From positions 31,481-95,480 of the forward strand of contig JAQGDQ010000789.1 of NCBI GenBank assembly GCA_030141605.1: a stretch of 64,000 nt of DNA, written 5' to 3'. Positions 1-13,282 of the stretch are shown here, piece by piece. The notes under the pieces were generated by a model, which was not told the DNA's origin, did no database searches, and worked only from the letters and a program-made list of their open reading frames with translations. Both the position numbers and the translations under genes were made by a program. The first letter of the stretch is position 1; every line of letters starts with the position of its first letter. Source of the DNA: Tubiluchus corallicola (Eukaryota; Priapulida; Priapulimorpha; Priapulimorphida; Tubiluchidae).

Positions 1-30
1 AAATGAAGAAAATAGGAGGCAACACTGCGA

Positions 31-740
31 TCATGAAGTGTGGCACAAAATTTCCTGTTGCCATTGTGGCAACCTGGGACCTATATATTTTTCTGGATTG
101 CATTTCCAGTGTATATTGAGACGAATCTTAAACTGGGCAGGACTAGAGGCTTGAACTACAGTGTCAGGCAGCATGTTCCATTCATTAATTACTTGCCTTG
201 CAAATGTTAACCTCCTTCTACTCCACCTTCGGGGAACTGTTCTCTTCTTAATTTTGTAGGAGTGACCTCTGGTAAAATGATGTCTGTCGATGGAAAAATA
301 TTTTGCTGTTGATGGTTTCTGTACCTCTAAGGATACAAAATGTTTGAATTGTCTTGTCTTTTGCATCTATTTTTCAGAGTTGTAAGGTACAGAATCTTAA
401 ATCTTGCAGCATATCATAAATGAGAAACAGCAGGTACGAGTCTAGTAGTGCGACGTTGTACACTTTCAATATTCCTTTTCATGTCTTGACGAGTTGGGCT
501 CCATATTACATCACCATAATCCAATATTATAGGGCGAACCATTGACTAGTATACCTTGGCCAGCATAGATCCATCAAAATAAGAGAAACTACGCTTGATT
601 AAGGCCAGTCTTCCAAGTGCTTTATTGACAACGTTGTTTATGTGTCTGAAATTTAAGCATACTGTCGATGGTGATACCCAGATCTTTTTCATCATTTTTA
701 TAAAAAAACGACAGAAAGAGTTGGATTTTTGAACTGCCAT
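31..740 (-). mobile_element. Degraded 3' part of a non-LTR (LINE) retrotransposon, reverse transcriptase C-terminus
   Basis: Read on the minus strand, the stretch gives the end of a LINE reverse transcriptase. From about 740 downwards it has a DLGITIDSMLKF block, then HINNVVNKALGRLALIKRSF, then VRPIILDYGDVIWSP and VQRRTTRLVP, and finally the family's terminal block with RRRLTFARQVINEWNMLP and an FKIRLN ending near 31-100. The blocks are in the order expected for CR1/L2-type elements. They are split over three frames: a 2-base loss near position 650 and a stop near 410 break the frame. This is therefore a dead, 5'-truncated copy. The family assignment is from motif memory, not from a search. 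Confidence 0.75.
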
Positions 741-1542
741 TTTGCGTTCAAACTAAACTAAACGACTCGCTTACACGCATAAAAACGTGATAACCCCATC
801 ATCATCATCCTTGCTAATTAAATATGTTTGTTAAAGCTGCTCAGCACAAAAATATATTAATTTTATTACACAAACATAAAAATTAAAACAGTGCTCAGTA
901 TCAATACATTTAAACGTTTCAAACAATTAATGCGTATTTACATTTAGGCTTAATCTAAACAGATTACACTCATTGTTAACTAAAAACAATAACTGCGTTG
1001 TAACTGAAAAGTGCTAATTTGATATACGAAAGGATGGATCATTGGACTGATATGGTATGAAGTGGTGCTGTAAGCTTCACAAATTGAAACGCAGACGCAC
1101 TCTTCATTCGCGGCAAACACTTTCATTCAATCCTTGTTTATTAGATAAGGGTCACTAATACTCCAACTAACATTAAATGACGATATTGCCCAGCGTACAT
1201 TGGCTCATGGCAGTCCAGAGTTCATACCTTGTAACTACGACAACCGGTTTCAGCATTTCCTGTGTTAGATCGCTCATGTTAGAGTGATTTTAATTTTAGA
1301 TAAATTTTAATTTTGGTTAATTACAGCCTGAATTTAACCTGCAGTCTCCAAACCATGACAATTAAAATGATGCATAGAAACTAGACGTGCTGCAGGCAAG
1401 CCTCGTTCAGGACTCCAATGTTATCCATCCAGTAGTAGACTCAAAGAGCTAAAATAAAAATTACATCGTAAGAAATTACATAAAATATTCAAGATAAATT
1501 ACTTAAAATATTAAAATTATTTAATAAGATTAAACACTAAAA

Positions 1543-1990
1543 CTAAATAAAGTATATACAAAGCCAGTGGATTAAAATGCGTGCCCTTGGATAGTAAAAT
1601 GATGGAAGACAGCCTGTTTGAAAGAGGATTAAAATTACATCTGCAGGTAATTCTTTCCACAAGCGTGAAAGTCTGTTATAAAATAAAGCACACTGACAGG
1701 TAATTCTATTTCTTTTTAAAAGCATTTGACTATGCATGTGGCATAATCTTGAAATTGTCCATTGGCTATCTAATTGATGACGGAAGAAACCGTGCATTGC
1801 CTTATATCGAAATACAAAAGAGGATAGGTCCCTTTTGCATTTGAGACACACAATTTTGAGAGCTTGCAGGCGATTATTGTAGTCAGGCATGGGTTTACAG
1901 TCTAGGAGGTACATATAGTGCATTGCCATTCATTGCACAGATTCTAGTTTACGAATTAATGCCATAGACAGTGTGCGTTGATTGATTTCA
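1543..1990 (-). mobile_element. Second LINE reverse-transcriptase 3' fragment
   Basis: The minus strand encodes a stretch containing NNRLQALKIV, KRDLSSFVFRYKAMHG and FYNRLSRLWKELPADV. This is the usual end of LINE reverse transcriptases (a short 'L..R..L.F.YK..HG' block followed by 'FNR...LWN.LP'). An in-frame stop near 1930 separates it from a preceding ESVQ-like block, so it is a relic. It belongs to a different subfamily from the copy at 31-740, since the terminal blocks differ. Confidence 0.65.
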
Positions 1991-1995
1991 AAATG

Positions 1996-2346
1996 AACTG
2001 AACCTGAAGAAACAACACTTATGTGCAGAGCTTTGCTACTTTCTCATGTAAATACATATATGTAATGTTATTGTAGAACTTATGAACTGATGATATGAGG
2101 TATTATGTTAATTTCAATAAATTTCTTTCATATTTATTTCACTAATGCTGGTTCACACATCATTTGTATGAACTGAACTTCAAGAGACAACACTTGTATG
2201 CAGCGCCTTATTACTTACTCATGTAAATACATGTATGTAATGTTATTGTAGAACTTGTGAACTGATGATAATTTTATGAGATGTTATGTTAACTTCAATC
2301 AATTTCCTTCATATTTATTTCACCAACGGTGGTTCACACATCATTT
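1996..2346. repeat. Two-copy tandem duplication, about 175 bp per unit
   Basis: The block beginning AACTGAACCTGAAGAAACAA near 1996 recurs near 2170 with scattered substitutions and a small indel. Both copies carry ATGTAATGTTATTGTAGAAC and end in GGTTCACACATCATTTGT. The copies are diverged enough to be old. No coding potential is seen. Confidence 0.75.
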
Positions 2347-3571
2347 GTGTATACTGCTATACACCCTTCACATGCCAACATAACTAAACAAAAAATGAAC
2401 CAAAATATCTTTTAAATTTATTCCTTACAGTATGCACTTTGGCACACTAAAGCCAGTAGCCAGTGTCCAGTGCAGGGTCTCGTTAATTTCATTGATTGTT
2501 GTTCTAAAATAGAAATCCTAGGCTGATCGAAAGTCCCATATGTAATGATATGGGGCATGGAACTGTCACAGAATACATCTTACCTATCAATATATCCATA
2601 TGATAATTAACATCGCTTAATGAAAAAGTATAAGAGCTAAGGAAGCATTATTGCGAAAAAAAATTGTGGAAGAGCAATTCTCTTGACAAACACGTATCCG
2701 TTTGCTAAAATAATATAGTTGATAGGAAGACTTTAGCATTGCATACCCATGGTCACTATATTATAATTCCTTATAAGGGAACAATTACCACTCACTCGAC
2801 TCTATTTGGCTCGATCACTTCTAGTAATATAAGCAGTAAGGTAACAACTTAAGCACCTGCATATTGTTGTTGTGGTGATGGACTTAATCTAGTTCAAATC
2901 CAGGATGTATTTAAGCAGAAAGTTTAGTTCTAACCCAGAACGTATTTAAACTTTAATTTAGTTTTTCACATTGCCTAACCATAGCTGTTTTTCAAAGGTT
3001 TGTTTCAAATTTAAAATTGTGGGTAACTTATACAATCATTAATAAAATCTGGTTATTAATATTATAAATAATTATTTTCTATTTAAAGGTATTAGTTTCA
3101 AGTAATTTCCTTACAGGTTGGCACTGCTTGCAAAACTGAAATGTAAATTATTTTTTAAGAATAATAGTGGAAATCAATAATATCCCAGCATCAGTTAACA
3201 TACGTATGCAACAAAAAGTTGCACAACCCTCAATTAAATTGCTTATAACAATACATAATAGACTACACATACAAGCCTGATAGAAACAAAACTTTTAAGT
3301 CCTGAGATCACTGCTCTGTTAGAGTGCTTGATTGAATGTTCCATTTGCTTGTTTATAATTCCTTTCTCTCTTCTTATTTGTCTCTCAATTTTTACATTAC
3401 TATTAATAACAATATTTCGGGTATAGTATTCGTCTTATACGTACTAACACGGATCAGCAGAGAAAGTCTGATTATGTTGCTGGGCAAATGACGAGGTCGT
3501 AGTGGAATCCCTTTGTAGTACGAGGTTTGTGGTATTCGGAGACCGCTCAACAGTTTTTCTCAAACCTAGGA
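2347..3571. other. Upstream flank of the HDAC gene, no gene recognised
   Basis: AT-rich sequence without a recognisable coding exon or repeat. It must contain the HDAC promoter and 5' UTR. I see no convincing TATA box. The last 30 bases before the start codon form a pyrimidine-rich run ending in CCTAG two bases before the ATG, which looks like a splice acceptor. Confidence 0.4.
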
Positions 3572-6500
3572 ATGGCGACGATGGGTCCGATTGGCGCTCA
3601 CAGTAAAAAGCATGTTTGTTATTACTATGACGGTACGTATTTAACGCAATTATCTAGAAAATTTGCACAGATTATTGCAGAATCTAATAACATTAATTGA
3701 TGTTCTTATCACTATGTGGTTTCTGTGTAAATGGTATAAACAGTACTGCTGTTTCTAGTTTTTCGGTTTTGTTTGTTATGAGCTACCGTACTTGTGATTA
3801 CAAAGAAAACGCTGTAATACATTTCTTGGAGTTGCCAAAGTTTTCCTTTTCTGGGGGTGGGTTGTATAATTTTAAGAAAATCAAGTTTTACGAAATTACC
3901 CGATTTTTAATAAGCAACACTACGTTTCGTAGAATTTGAAAACGGCTTGAATATATTTTTTTACCCAAGTTATTGGCATCTTGCATAAGCCTTGCATCTA
4001 GTGCAGTTGTAATTGTGCTGGACTACTAGGCCTCTACTCTAGTCTTGATTGTATTGTTAGGCTGTTTCCATTTGTTTATTGTAAAAATTTTATTAAGTTC
4101 TGTTAAACTGTTTGTCTAAGTTTATTGCAATACAACTGTATAGAAGTTTGTATCTTGTTATTTTGTTAAATCTGTATGTCTCTAACTCTTGTGTCATTAT
4201 TTCATGCAGTGACTTTCACTTTGCCTTGCTCTATCAATTTTGAATGTAAACTCATTAACCCTTAGATGATGCACCTACACAAGTTTCTATAACTTATTGT
4301 ACTTAACATTTTTCAGGTGATGTTGGCAATTATTACTATGGACAAGGGCATCCGATGAAACCCCATCGGATGCGCATGACACACAATCTCATTCTGAATT
4401 ATGGCCTTTACAGGAAGATGGAAATTTATGTAAGTTTAAAACTGGATCACATGAAATAATTATATTTTCAACCAGTAATTATCACGCAATATAGATATAT
4501 TTTGCAGCAGTTAGCAATGTATTAATAGTAACTTAGAACAAAATTATAAAAATGTAGAGAATATATAATTGTGTAAAAATAATTATGTCACTTCTCTTGC
4601 ATTAGAAAGTGGAAAGGAATGTAGAACATTTGCATTTTCGGTTTTCTATGCTTGATTTTAATAACAACTGGCTGTGCTCATCCTAAAAGTCTAATGACAG
4701 AATAAAAAATTTGTTATGCTGAAATGGTTAGTGATAGGTTTCAGCTAGAATACATAAATATATGAAAATTAGTGGCATAAGCTTAATGTTTTTAAATAAG
4801 CTTCCTTCCATACTTGGTTTATTACTTATCTCCTTACTTCCTTACTCCTTACTCCTTACTCCTATTATTACTTCCAATTATTTATCTTAGGCCTAGTTTC
4901 AGTTTGCCAGTAATACTGGATGTTTCTCCAGTACTTAGCAGTGTACCTTCCTGTTTGATTAATTAACGTTGTTTTGTTCATTTGCTAAATTATTATGTGG
5001 AGTTTACACAAATAAAGTCAATGCTGTAATCTATATATTTCCAAGTTGAAGCATTATAATAACTGTAGTTTTAACACAAAAGTATTTTATACATATTTTG
5101 CTGTTAAAATTACATGCAGTTTTTACAGTATAAGCAGTTGTGGGTGTTTTTGTAGCGACCGCACAAAGCGACACAAGAGGAAATGACAAAGTATCACAGC
5201 GATGACTACATACGTTTTCTGCGCAGCATTAGACCAGACAACATGTCAGAATACAATAAACAGATGCAGAGATGTAAGAATCGTTCCTGTATTTAGCAAA
5301 CAAGTAACAAAGATGATGTTTGCTAGTTGAAAATTATAAATAAACACTTCACTAGGCACCAAGATTATAGTATTTTTGCTATGTGTCATTAGATTTATAA
5401 ATGTTTAAATGAACAGTGATGTAAATTGAAATTCTGAAATGTTGCTTACTGCTACCGGCTGTTATTTATTTGGATTATTTAGATTAAAATTCTTTTTTCA
5501 GTTAACGTTGGTGAAGATTGCCCAGTCTTCGATGGCATGTATGAGTTTTGCCAGCTTTCAACAGGTGGCTCTGTTGCTGGTGCAGTAAAATTGAACAAAA
5601 ATGCAACTGACATTGCCGTAAATTGGGCCGGCGGATTGCATCATGCTAAAAAATCGGAAGCATCTGGTTTTTGCTATGTAAATGATATTGTACTTGCTAT
5701 TTTGGAACTTCTGAAGTAAGTTTAAATAGCAGAATTCACTGGTGATTATTCTTGCTTATGTATGAGAGTGCCCACACAATGTATTTCGTATGTGATATGT
5801 TCAATTTATTCTGTATATTCTGCACAGTTAATGTGTGATATTCTGTTTAACTACAATTATATCCTGCAAATTTTTATTGTAGTTCTATTATTTATGCTTC
5901 CCATGCTATTTATCACAAGTCATTGTCTAGTACCTTCTTTGCACTGTCATTGTGCAATTAAGCGATTATTATATATACGAGTAATTGGAAAAAAACAGCA
6001 TTTTTTCAACTAATTAAAAATTGAACCCGTTTTTTAGAATAATTTTTAGATGCTCCTTTAGCTGAGATCACTTGATTGGATTCTTTGTAGTACTGCATTA
6101 GTTGCATATAGTTGAACTGCTGTAATGATTGTGTCTAATCTATCAGAAACATAGAATTATATATTTTTATAAGCCCTCCGATTAATTTTTTGAATGCTAG
6201 GTATCATCAGCGGGTATTGTACGTTGATATTGATATTCATCATGGTGATGGGGTAGAAGAGGCTTTCTACACGACAGATCGTGTAATGACTGTATCATTC
6301 CATAAATATGGGGAGTATTTCCCTGGCACAGGAGATCTAAGGGTGAGCATCTATGAGAAATTTAAAACTTATTTTTTGTGGTATTTGGGAAACGTAGGAA
6401 AGATTTTGTTTAAAACAAGCTTCATACAAAAAATTTGTAATAAACTAACACTTATTTAAAATAAAAACAATAAACGTAGTAATCCGTTGTAAGAGATTAC

Positions 6501-9500
6501 AAGACACCATTTTGTGATAATGAGACATTAGTCTCTCCCTTCACAGAAATTACTAAATTTGCACTAAAGTGCAAAGGTGTATGAAATATTTAAATTAGAT
6601 TTTTTTATATTTTTGTATTTGTGTTCAGCTATATCTTGTAATTTTCTACAAATTAAGAAGAGCGAGCATATTAAAGCAACAAATGGTAAACCAGGTTTTT
6701 ACCACTTGCTCATACTATTATGTGTTACAGTTCATACGAAGAGTTTGCTACAATTTTTGTCAATTAGTTTATTCATTTTTTGCAGGATATTGGAGCTGGC
6801 AAGGGCAAATATTATGCTGTAAATTTTCCTTTACGAGATGGTATAGATGACGAGTCATATGAAACTATTTTCCAACCTGTAAGTTTTCCACTTAAATTAA
6901 AACTTATTTTTAGCGTGATCTTCTGAGATAAGACACTGAACTTGGATCTTTATCTCAGCCACATTCAGATGCCCTACATGGGCGATAGCTAGGGACAGTG
7001 TGACAGCTGACTGGAGTCAAACAGAACAGTTTTGCTACAGTCAACCATCCATTTACTAACCATGCCCAGAATTGTTTAACTTTGCGAGCAAGTACACACC
7101 ATGGGCATTCAACTGTTTTTCTTGACGTTAATTTATGTAGATGTCTTGGCATAATAAAAGTGTTAGATGTGTAGATTAAATAAATTTTACTGACAAAGTT
7201 TAAAAACGTGGAGCCAAGGTCATATACTAAGACCAGATTATTAGTTATGAATTTACGCTATAAATAATGTGTATGTTATTGCTCATTTGTAGCTTCTATT
7301 CAGATATTCACATGCACAAAATTTAAATCGCTCAGTTTGATTGTCGATTGTTTTACTACAAATTTTTTTTCCTACATTTGACAATGTCAAACTTGTTAAA
7401 TTTTATTCCTGTCCTGCGGAATATTTTCTTCGAATCTTCATATGTTATCTATTAAGTCAAATTCTGGTTAACGTTCAACAGAATAACGGTCAAAAATTGA
7501 TTACAGCTCGACGTACAAGGAAGATCTTGCGTGTAACATTAAGGTTTCATTAACGTCTTTTGTAGGTTATTTCTAAAGTAATGGAGACATATCAGCCCAG
7601 TGCTATTGTGCTGCAGTGTGGTGCAGATTCGCTGTCTGGTGATCGTCTGGGCTGCTTCAATCTCACCCTTAAAGGTAACTGAACTTTTTTTGTTTAATTC
7701 AATTAAATTGGGTTAACAGTCAACAAGCATGAATACATTACAATTATCATACAATACATATTTACAAAATATTAATGACAGCGGCATTTATAACTGCATG
7801 TATTCACATTAAGAGAAAATCCTTTTGTTTCTGTTTTAAGTTCAGCATTCCCAAATACAACAGTATATGACATCATGAATACTTTGAATGTAATGTTTAA
7901 TGCACTGGAACTTGTTGGTAGTTGTCTATACACTACTGTCGGATAGTTTATTAAGAAAAATTTATTGATTCTCTGATAATGAAAATTTTTTCATGCAATA
8001 AAATATTGAAAGCTTTTTTATGTTTCAAATTTGATTGGCACCAAGTTGTTTTTTTACCAGGTCATGCCAAATGTGTGGACTTTATGAGAAAATACAGCTT
8101 TCCATTGCTGGTACTAGGTGGCGGTGGTTACACAATAAGAAACGTTGCAAGATGTTGGACATATGAAACAGCTGTTGCGCTTGGCGTGGATATTGCCAAT
8201 GGTAACAAATTGCACTTGTGTTGATTATGCTTAAGTGTATAATTAACAGATCTTTTTTGCTAGAATTTTTGAACTGATACTGTATAATGACTTTTTCACA
8301 GATCTGCCATACAATGATTACTTTGAATACTTCGGCCCTGACTTTAAGCTACACATCAGCCCATCTAACATGGCTAATCAGAACACGACAGAGTATTTAG
8401 AGAAGATAAGGACTCGCTTATTCGAGAACTTGCGCATGCTGCCCCACGTACCCGGTGTTCAGATGCAACCTATCCCGGATGATGCGCCGATAAAAGACGA
8501 TGAAGAAGAAATGGAAGAGAAGCATAACCCGGATGAACGCATTTCAAGTAAGTTTTTTCAAGTTCAAGTTCAAGTTTATTTTTCCCTCGACAGTACATTT
8601 TACATATTGAATAAGATCATTGAACATCATAATAATTACACATTGAACAAGACATTTTAGTCTCTTGGTCTACAAATTATTATTTTGACTCTTGTTCACA
8701 ACGTGCCACTAAGTCGTAAATCACTCTGAAAGCATTTTTTGTACCGAAAGATGGTATTGTTGTAAAGTGCGAATGCCATGATTCTATGTAGAAAAAGGAT
8801 TGCTGTCATATGAATAAAGCAATGTCAAAAGTAGTGTGATTTCGACTTTGGTTTTGTTGTTACGTGTCTAAAACGCTAATGGGCATTTGCGTTTCACAAA
8901 AATTAATTTGATGTATTAATAGATATGTGTGATTTGAATAAAAAAAATTGTCATATCTGCATATTATTGTACTATTTCACCGTGTACATTACTTTAATAG
9001 TATGCATTATTTTATAATTAAATGATGTTTGCTATATGCGCCATTACAGTTACGCTGTGCGCATGCTAACAATGATGTTTTGTGTATAAACAAAATCACA
9101 ATACTGTTAGACGTACATTGTTGAATAGCATCGAAATGCTTTTGTTTAGACATGAAATGGAACAGAAATGAAACCGAAACAGGGTTAATTGATGATTGAT
9201 TAATAAATTACAATTTACTATCTTGAACAGTGAAGTATTTTATTATTATTAGTGTCATTTTGTTAATTCATTCATCGAATTGTTTCAGTTCGTGCCAGTG
9301 ACAAGCGCATCACGTGTGATGAAGAATTCTCCGATAGCGAAGACGAAGGAGAGGGTGGAAGGAGAAACGTCATCTCTCACAAGGGGAAGAAGCGACGGAG
9401 GGATAGCTCCGAAAAAGAAAAAGGTGGTTACTTCTGATGCTGCATTTGATTGCTTGCATGGACTATTTCTATTTGCAGTAGAATTTTTTATAAGCTGTAA

Positions 9501-10793
9501 ATTGAAAGGTGTTCTCAAGACTCCACTTTTCACTTGCAACAAAGCATTGCATCTAAAAACTAGTGTTTAATAATTAAATTAAAATTAAGCAACACGGACT
9601 ACAACGAGCGCTTAGACAGGTTACCTTAGTCCAAGGCTACAGCTGCATCACCTGACCAAAATACACTGGTATAAAATGTGAATGTAGGTTGCCAATATGA
9701 TATATAATAACATCTGGTAGTAGACTTTTCTAAAGTTGGTGTCAGGAACGCAGCTTAATTTACTCCCTAAATTTTTGGCGATAATTTTGTCACCGTGCGC
9801 TTGTGACTCATGAATGTCAAATGCAAAATTACACCTTGGGTACCACTAATAAGTGCATCGAAAAGGTTATTTCAAAGTTGAAATTTATCTCGGTGAATTT
9901 CAGACGTAGAACAAAAGTTGAAAGAAATGAAGCCAGAAGCCATGGAAGTTAGCGAGTCTACTCCCAAGGTACCGTCTCCCACTGATGAAAAACAGGGTGA
10001 GAGATATGTAGCAGTTAAATATTCTACAGTTCAATAATGCATTGCATAATTCGTGTGCAATATTTGACAATTGGCAGTTTAATAATAGAACCAGGGTTAT
10101 AGGTTCTAAGTCGAGTTCTTTGTAAGTGCTTAACCATCTCTGATTTCAACTTAAAACAATGCAACTAGTTCTGGTGGATTTTATATTAGAAACCTTGAGT
10201 AAGGCTGATTGTATAAGGAGGGAGTATTTAATAAACTGATTATGACTTCTCTGGACAGTGCATTTTTAAGACACTGTAGCATTATAGCAGAAAAACCGAA
10301 ATTGAAACGAAAACTTTTTTCTTCAAGTAATGAGCAGCCACAGTCAATTTATTAAATAATCCTTCCCTAGACGTAAATGCTAACTTACTCAGCTCTACTC
10401 AAGTATAAAATCCACTGGAACTGGTTGAACCAGTCTAATAAGATGCCTTAAAACCTGGAGTTAGGGCTAATATGCTTTTAGGATCAATACCTAAAAGAAT
10501 AACAGCACTGCAATTCAACAACGGTCGAAAAAATTACAAGTTTTTGTTCTGTATTTATGGGAATGGCGAATTTAATGCAAATGCACACAAGCATGTTTTA
10601 CAAACGTATATTAAGTCTGCATGCAGTGATGCTTGTTACATTTTAAAAGAGTTGCTTATTTGGAAAGTCAGATTTGTGAATGTTTGTGCTTTGTTTTTCA
10701 GCAGAGCCAGTTAATCTAGAATCGACCCCCTCCGGAGAGAAAGATGCTCCTCCTGCATCTGCTGCTCAACCTCAAGACACGCCTGTATCATAG
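3572..10793 (+). CDS. HDAC1: Class I histone deacetylase, HDAC1/2 type (12 coding exons, 518 aa)
   Basis: Zinc-dependent lysine deacetylase, the catalytic subunit expected in nuclear Sin3, NuRD and CoREST-type repressor complexes. Coding exons: 3572-3632, 4317-4429, 5156-5273, 5502-5715, 6201-6342, 6786-6878, 7566-7674, 8061-8201, 8302-8547, 9289-9423, 9904-9996, 10702-10793; all introns are GT-AG and the phases join without a break. Visible active-site parts are [14 protein letters not shown] (paired catalytic histidines), [14 protein letters not shown] and [12 protein letters not shown] (zinc ligands), and [14 protein letters not shown] (catalytic tyrosine). HPMKPHR, GDR and TIR supply the basic residues that bind inositol phosphate in this family. 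Exon 10 encodes [18 protein letters not shown], matching the acidic casein-kinase-2 tail and IACEE motif of vertebrate HDAC1, followed by a basic KGKKRRR cluster. This tail separates it from HDAC3 and HDAC8. Length is slightly above vertebrate HDAC1/2 (about 480-490 aa) because of a longer, poorly conserved Pro/Ala/Glu-rich end. HDAC1 versus HDAC2 cannot be told apart, as in most invertebrates with one gene. The last acceptor is a tandem NAGNAG. Confidence 0.95.
8555..8720 (+). repeat. Probable retrotransposon 3' tail in HDAC intron 9
   Basis: Just downstream of the exon-9 donor is a short CAAGTT tandem run (three units) followed by TTTATTTTTCCC and a non-repetitive stretch. Short hexamer tails of this kind mark the ends of some non-LTR elements. 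The family is not recognised, and simple sequence is an alternative. Confidence 0.3.
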
Positions 10794-13282
10794 AATATAA
10801 TTTATTTTCAATTTTAAAACTGCACTATTATTTTTACATAATTGTTTTATTTTACTCACTCACACACGTTATTTATGTACTTTTGGCTAGCCCCCGTTTA
10901 CACTATCAAGGTAGTGATGTCTTACTGCAAGCACTGAAGAACATTACTACTTAAACTTTTCTTTGAAATTGCTGCACAGTATAACATCATTATAGCGAAT
11001 TTGCTTGGGACGCAGAAAAAGTACTCTATAACCGAGGTACTCTATAAGCATACCCTGCTTATCATGTGCATATGATTACTAGATGGACTGGCAGGTATTA
11101 CTAATAAGTGTATAAATAATGTACAATGTGTGGCTTCATAGAGGATCTAAAGTATTTTTAGAAGAAGCTGTCAACTGGCAACTACTTTGCTATATACTCA
11201 TATTCAATTAAAAGTATTTTATTTGACTTCAACAAATTAAAGATTATCGAATGTTTCATATTAAATTGAGTGTACAACTGTACATGTAATATGTGGTACA
11301 CGCTCATTTGTAAATTTAATGACATGTTCAGTAAGGTCAATCAGATTTAAAAAATTTGTCAATTTTGTTTACACAAATTTCTGTTTGTCCTTGTATAAAA
11401 AGTTTTTCCAGTAGGATTCATCACTTTATGCAACATCTCAGCAATGTGTTTTGTGTGTACATACAGGCAACACACTGGGTGCGAAGCCGCTGTGTGATAC
11501 ATTGCTTTTATACAGCAGTAGACAAGATCGCCCTTCGACTCATTAACAACTGTGCATGCCCAACAAATTTTTTGTAGTGCCACGAATGACGGGTTAAATT
11601 TGGCTGAAAATGAATTTGTAAATGGCTGACAAAGGTAAAGTACTCAGTAAAAACTTATAAATACATAGTAAATCAAATGGGCTGGACAAAAACTCAGCAA
11701 TATGCAATTACCGAATACGCTACATGCAAAGTGATAATACTAGTTAATGTAAATTAATGATGAAAGTTCGTTCTTTTTCGTGAGTTTGCATTACCGATGT
11801 GTATGCAATGAACCATGTGCGCTATAATGGTGTTATACTGTAGCTTAACTCTAAGCTATTTTTCCCCTGATTGATCATTGTCTCGTATGATTATAGGTAA
11901 CCCAAAGGCATATAATAATACTTGTTAGCAGTGTGTGTAGTACCTGTTTTTGAGACTCCTACTGCTCATACTTGAAATCCATTTATATGGATTTTAAAAA
12001 GAACTTTGAAAGGAACTGTAATAGCAAATATGGCTTCAGCCATAATTATAGCACCTGGCATAAACAAGAGTTTATTGAATAGCGGATTATAAACTTAACA
12101 TCCAGTTAAAGTTGAAAACTACATCCACATTCATAGAAGTAAAAAATTTGTTCGGCATCAAAGAAGAAAGCTAAAAAATAAGCAAGAATAGAATGTTCGC
12201 ATTTTTCTTTCATTTGTCTAGCTATTCAATTTTCAAATGCATTTATACACTGTCGTTTCGATTTTAAAAATGTAGTAACGTAATGCACATGGATATTTAA
12301 TGAAAACTGCATTTTTTCTGCTCTCACTGAAATATTTATGTACGGTTGTAAGTGTACAGTGTTTATGTACAGAATTTTTCATGAAACAGTGAAATTTTGC
12401 ATTCATGACCTGTCTGTCTATGAACTCTTTGGGAATCATTAGTGCTTCACATAACAATTGTTTGATGTTTTGTGAACATGCTTTGATGAAACTCAACGAA
12501 ATACTAACATTTTTTTATAAAGATTTCTAGTTTTTGCCAAGCTGTTAAAGTTAATGAACTGAGTACATTATCTAATTGGTTATGTTAAATTAAAGGCCCC
12601 TTTTCCTAAAAGCATTTACTTTCTTTGGAGTGTAAGTAAAATGTAATATATCATTAATTAATATAATTCTGCTTTTGACACGCTGTTAATAGTGATGCTT
12701 TCACACAAACATTTGTCAGGTTTGTCGCTCAAGCATTGTTTGTTGTTCTCCTTTTGCTTTTTGTAATGCCATTTCTAATCTGTACTTATAGAGTTAAAAA
12801 TAACATTTTAAATTACTTTACTCAAGTTCGTTAGTTCACAGTTAGTTCACCATCTGACACCAGTACTTTTGTAGAAATGGCTTTGCTATATAACTGTGTC
12901 ACATCAACTGAGTCTGATATTTGTTTGATGCTGCAGTCTCTAAATCGAACATTTTTCAATACAAAGTTATTCTCTGGAGTTCTGTTTTAGTAAAAGTTTT
13001 TGTAAAAGTGGTAGCTTGTATCATTTGTCCCACGCACATAAGTAGATTAGTCCTAAAAATAAATCACATTAAATAAATTTTGCCTGTTCGCCGCTTTTTG
13101 TGTATTATTATTTAACGTAGAATTACTTGGAATTCAAATTGCAATACATACTACATAAATTTTTTATATAGTTAAGGATATTTGTAACAATTGCGGCTAA
13201 CAAAAAAGTGTAACTGTTGTTCAATAAAGGCCTAATTATCTAGCCAATTATTTAGTCTCTGGGTTTGGTCCCTGTGTTCTTG
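10794..13282. other. Convergent intergenic space between HDAC and transporter A
   Basis: This holds the 3' UTRs of both flanking genes, which run toward each other. A + strand ATTAAA at 11207-11212 and an AATAAA at 13223-13228 are candidate polyadenylation signals for HDAC; the second would overlap the end of transporter A. Near 10990-11050 there is a short repeated CTCTATAA motif like those at the ends of decayed pogo-type elements. Open frames here have no recognisable homology. Confidence 0.4.

Noticed and set aside
6955-7152. 65-codon minus frame in HDAC intron 6
   Set aside because: Somewhat richer in GC than the intron around it, but no homology or splice context; possibly an unrecognised repeat.
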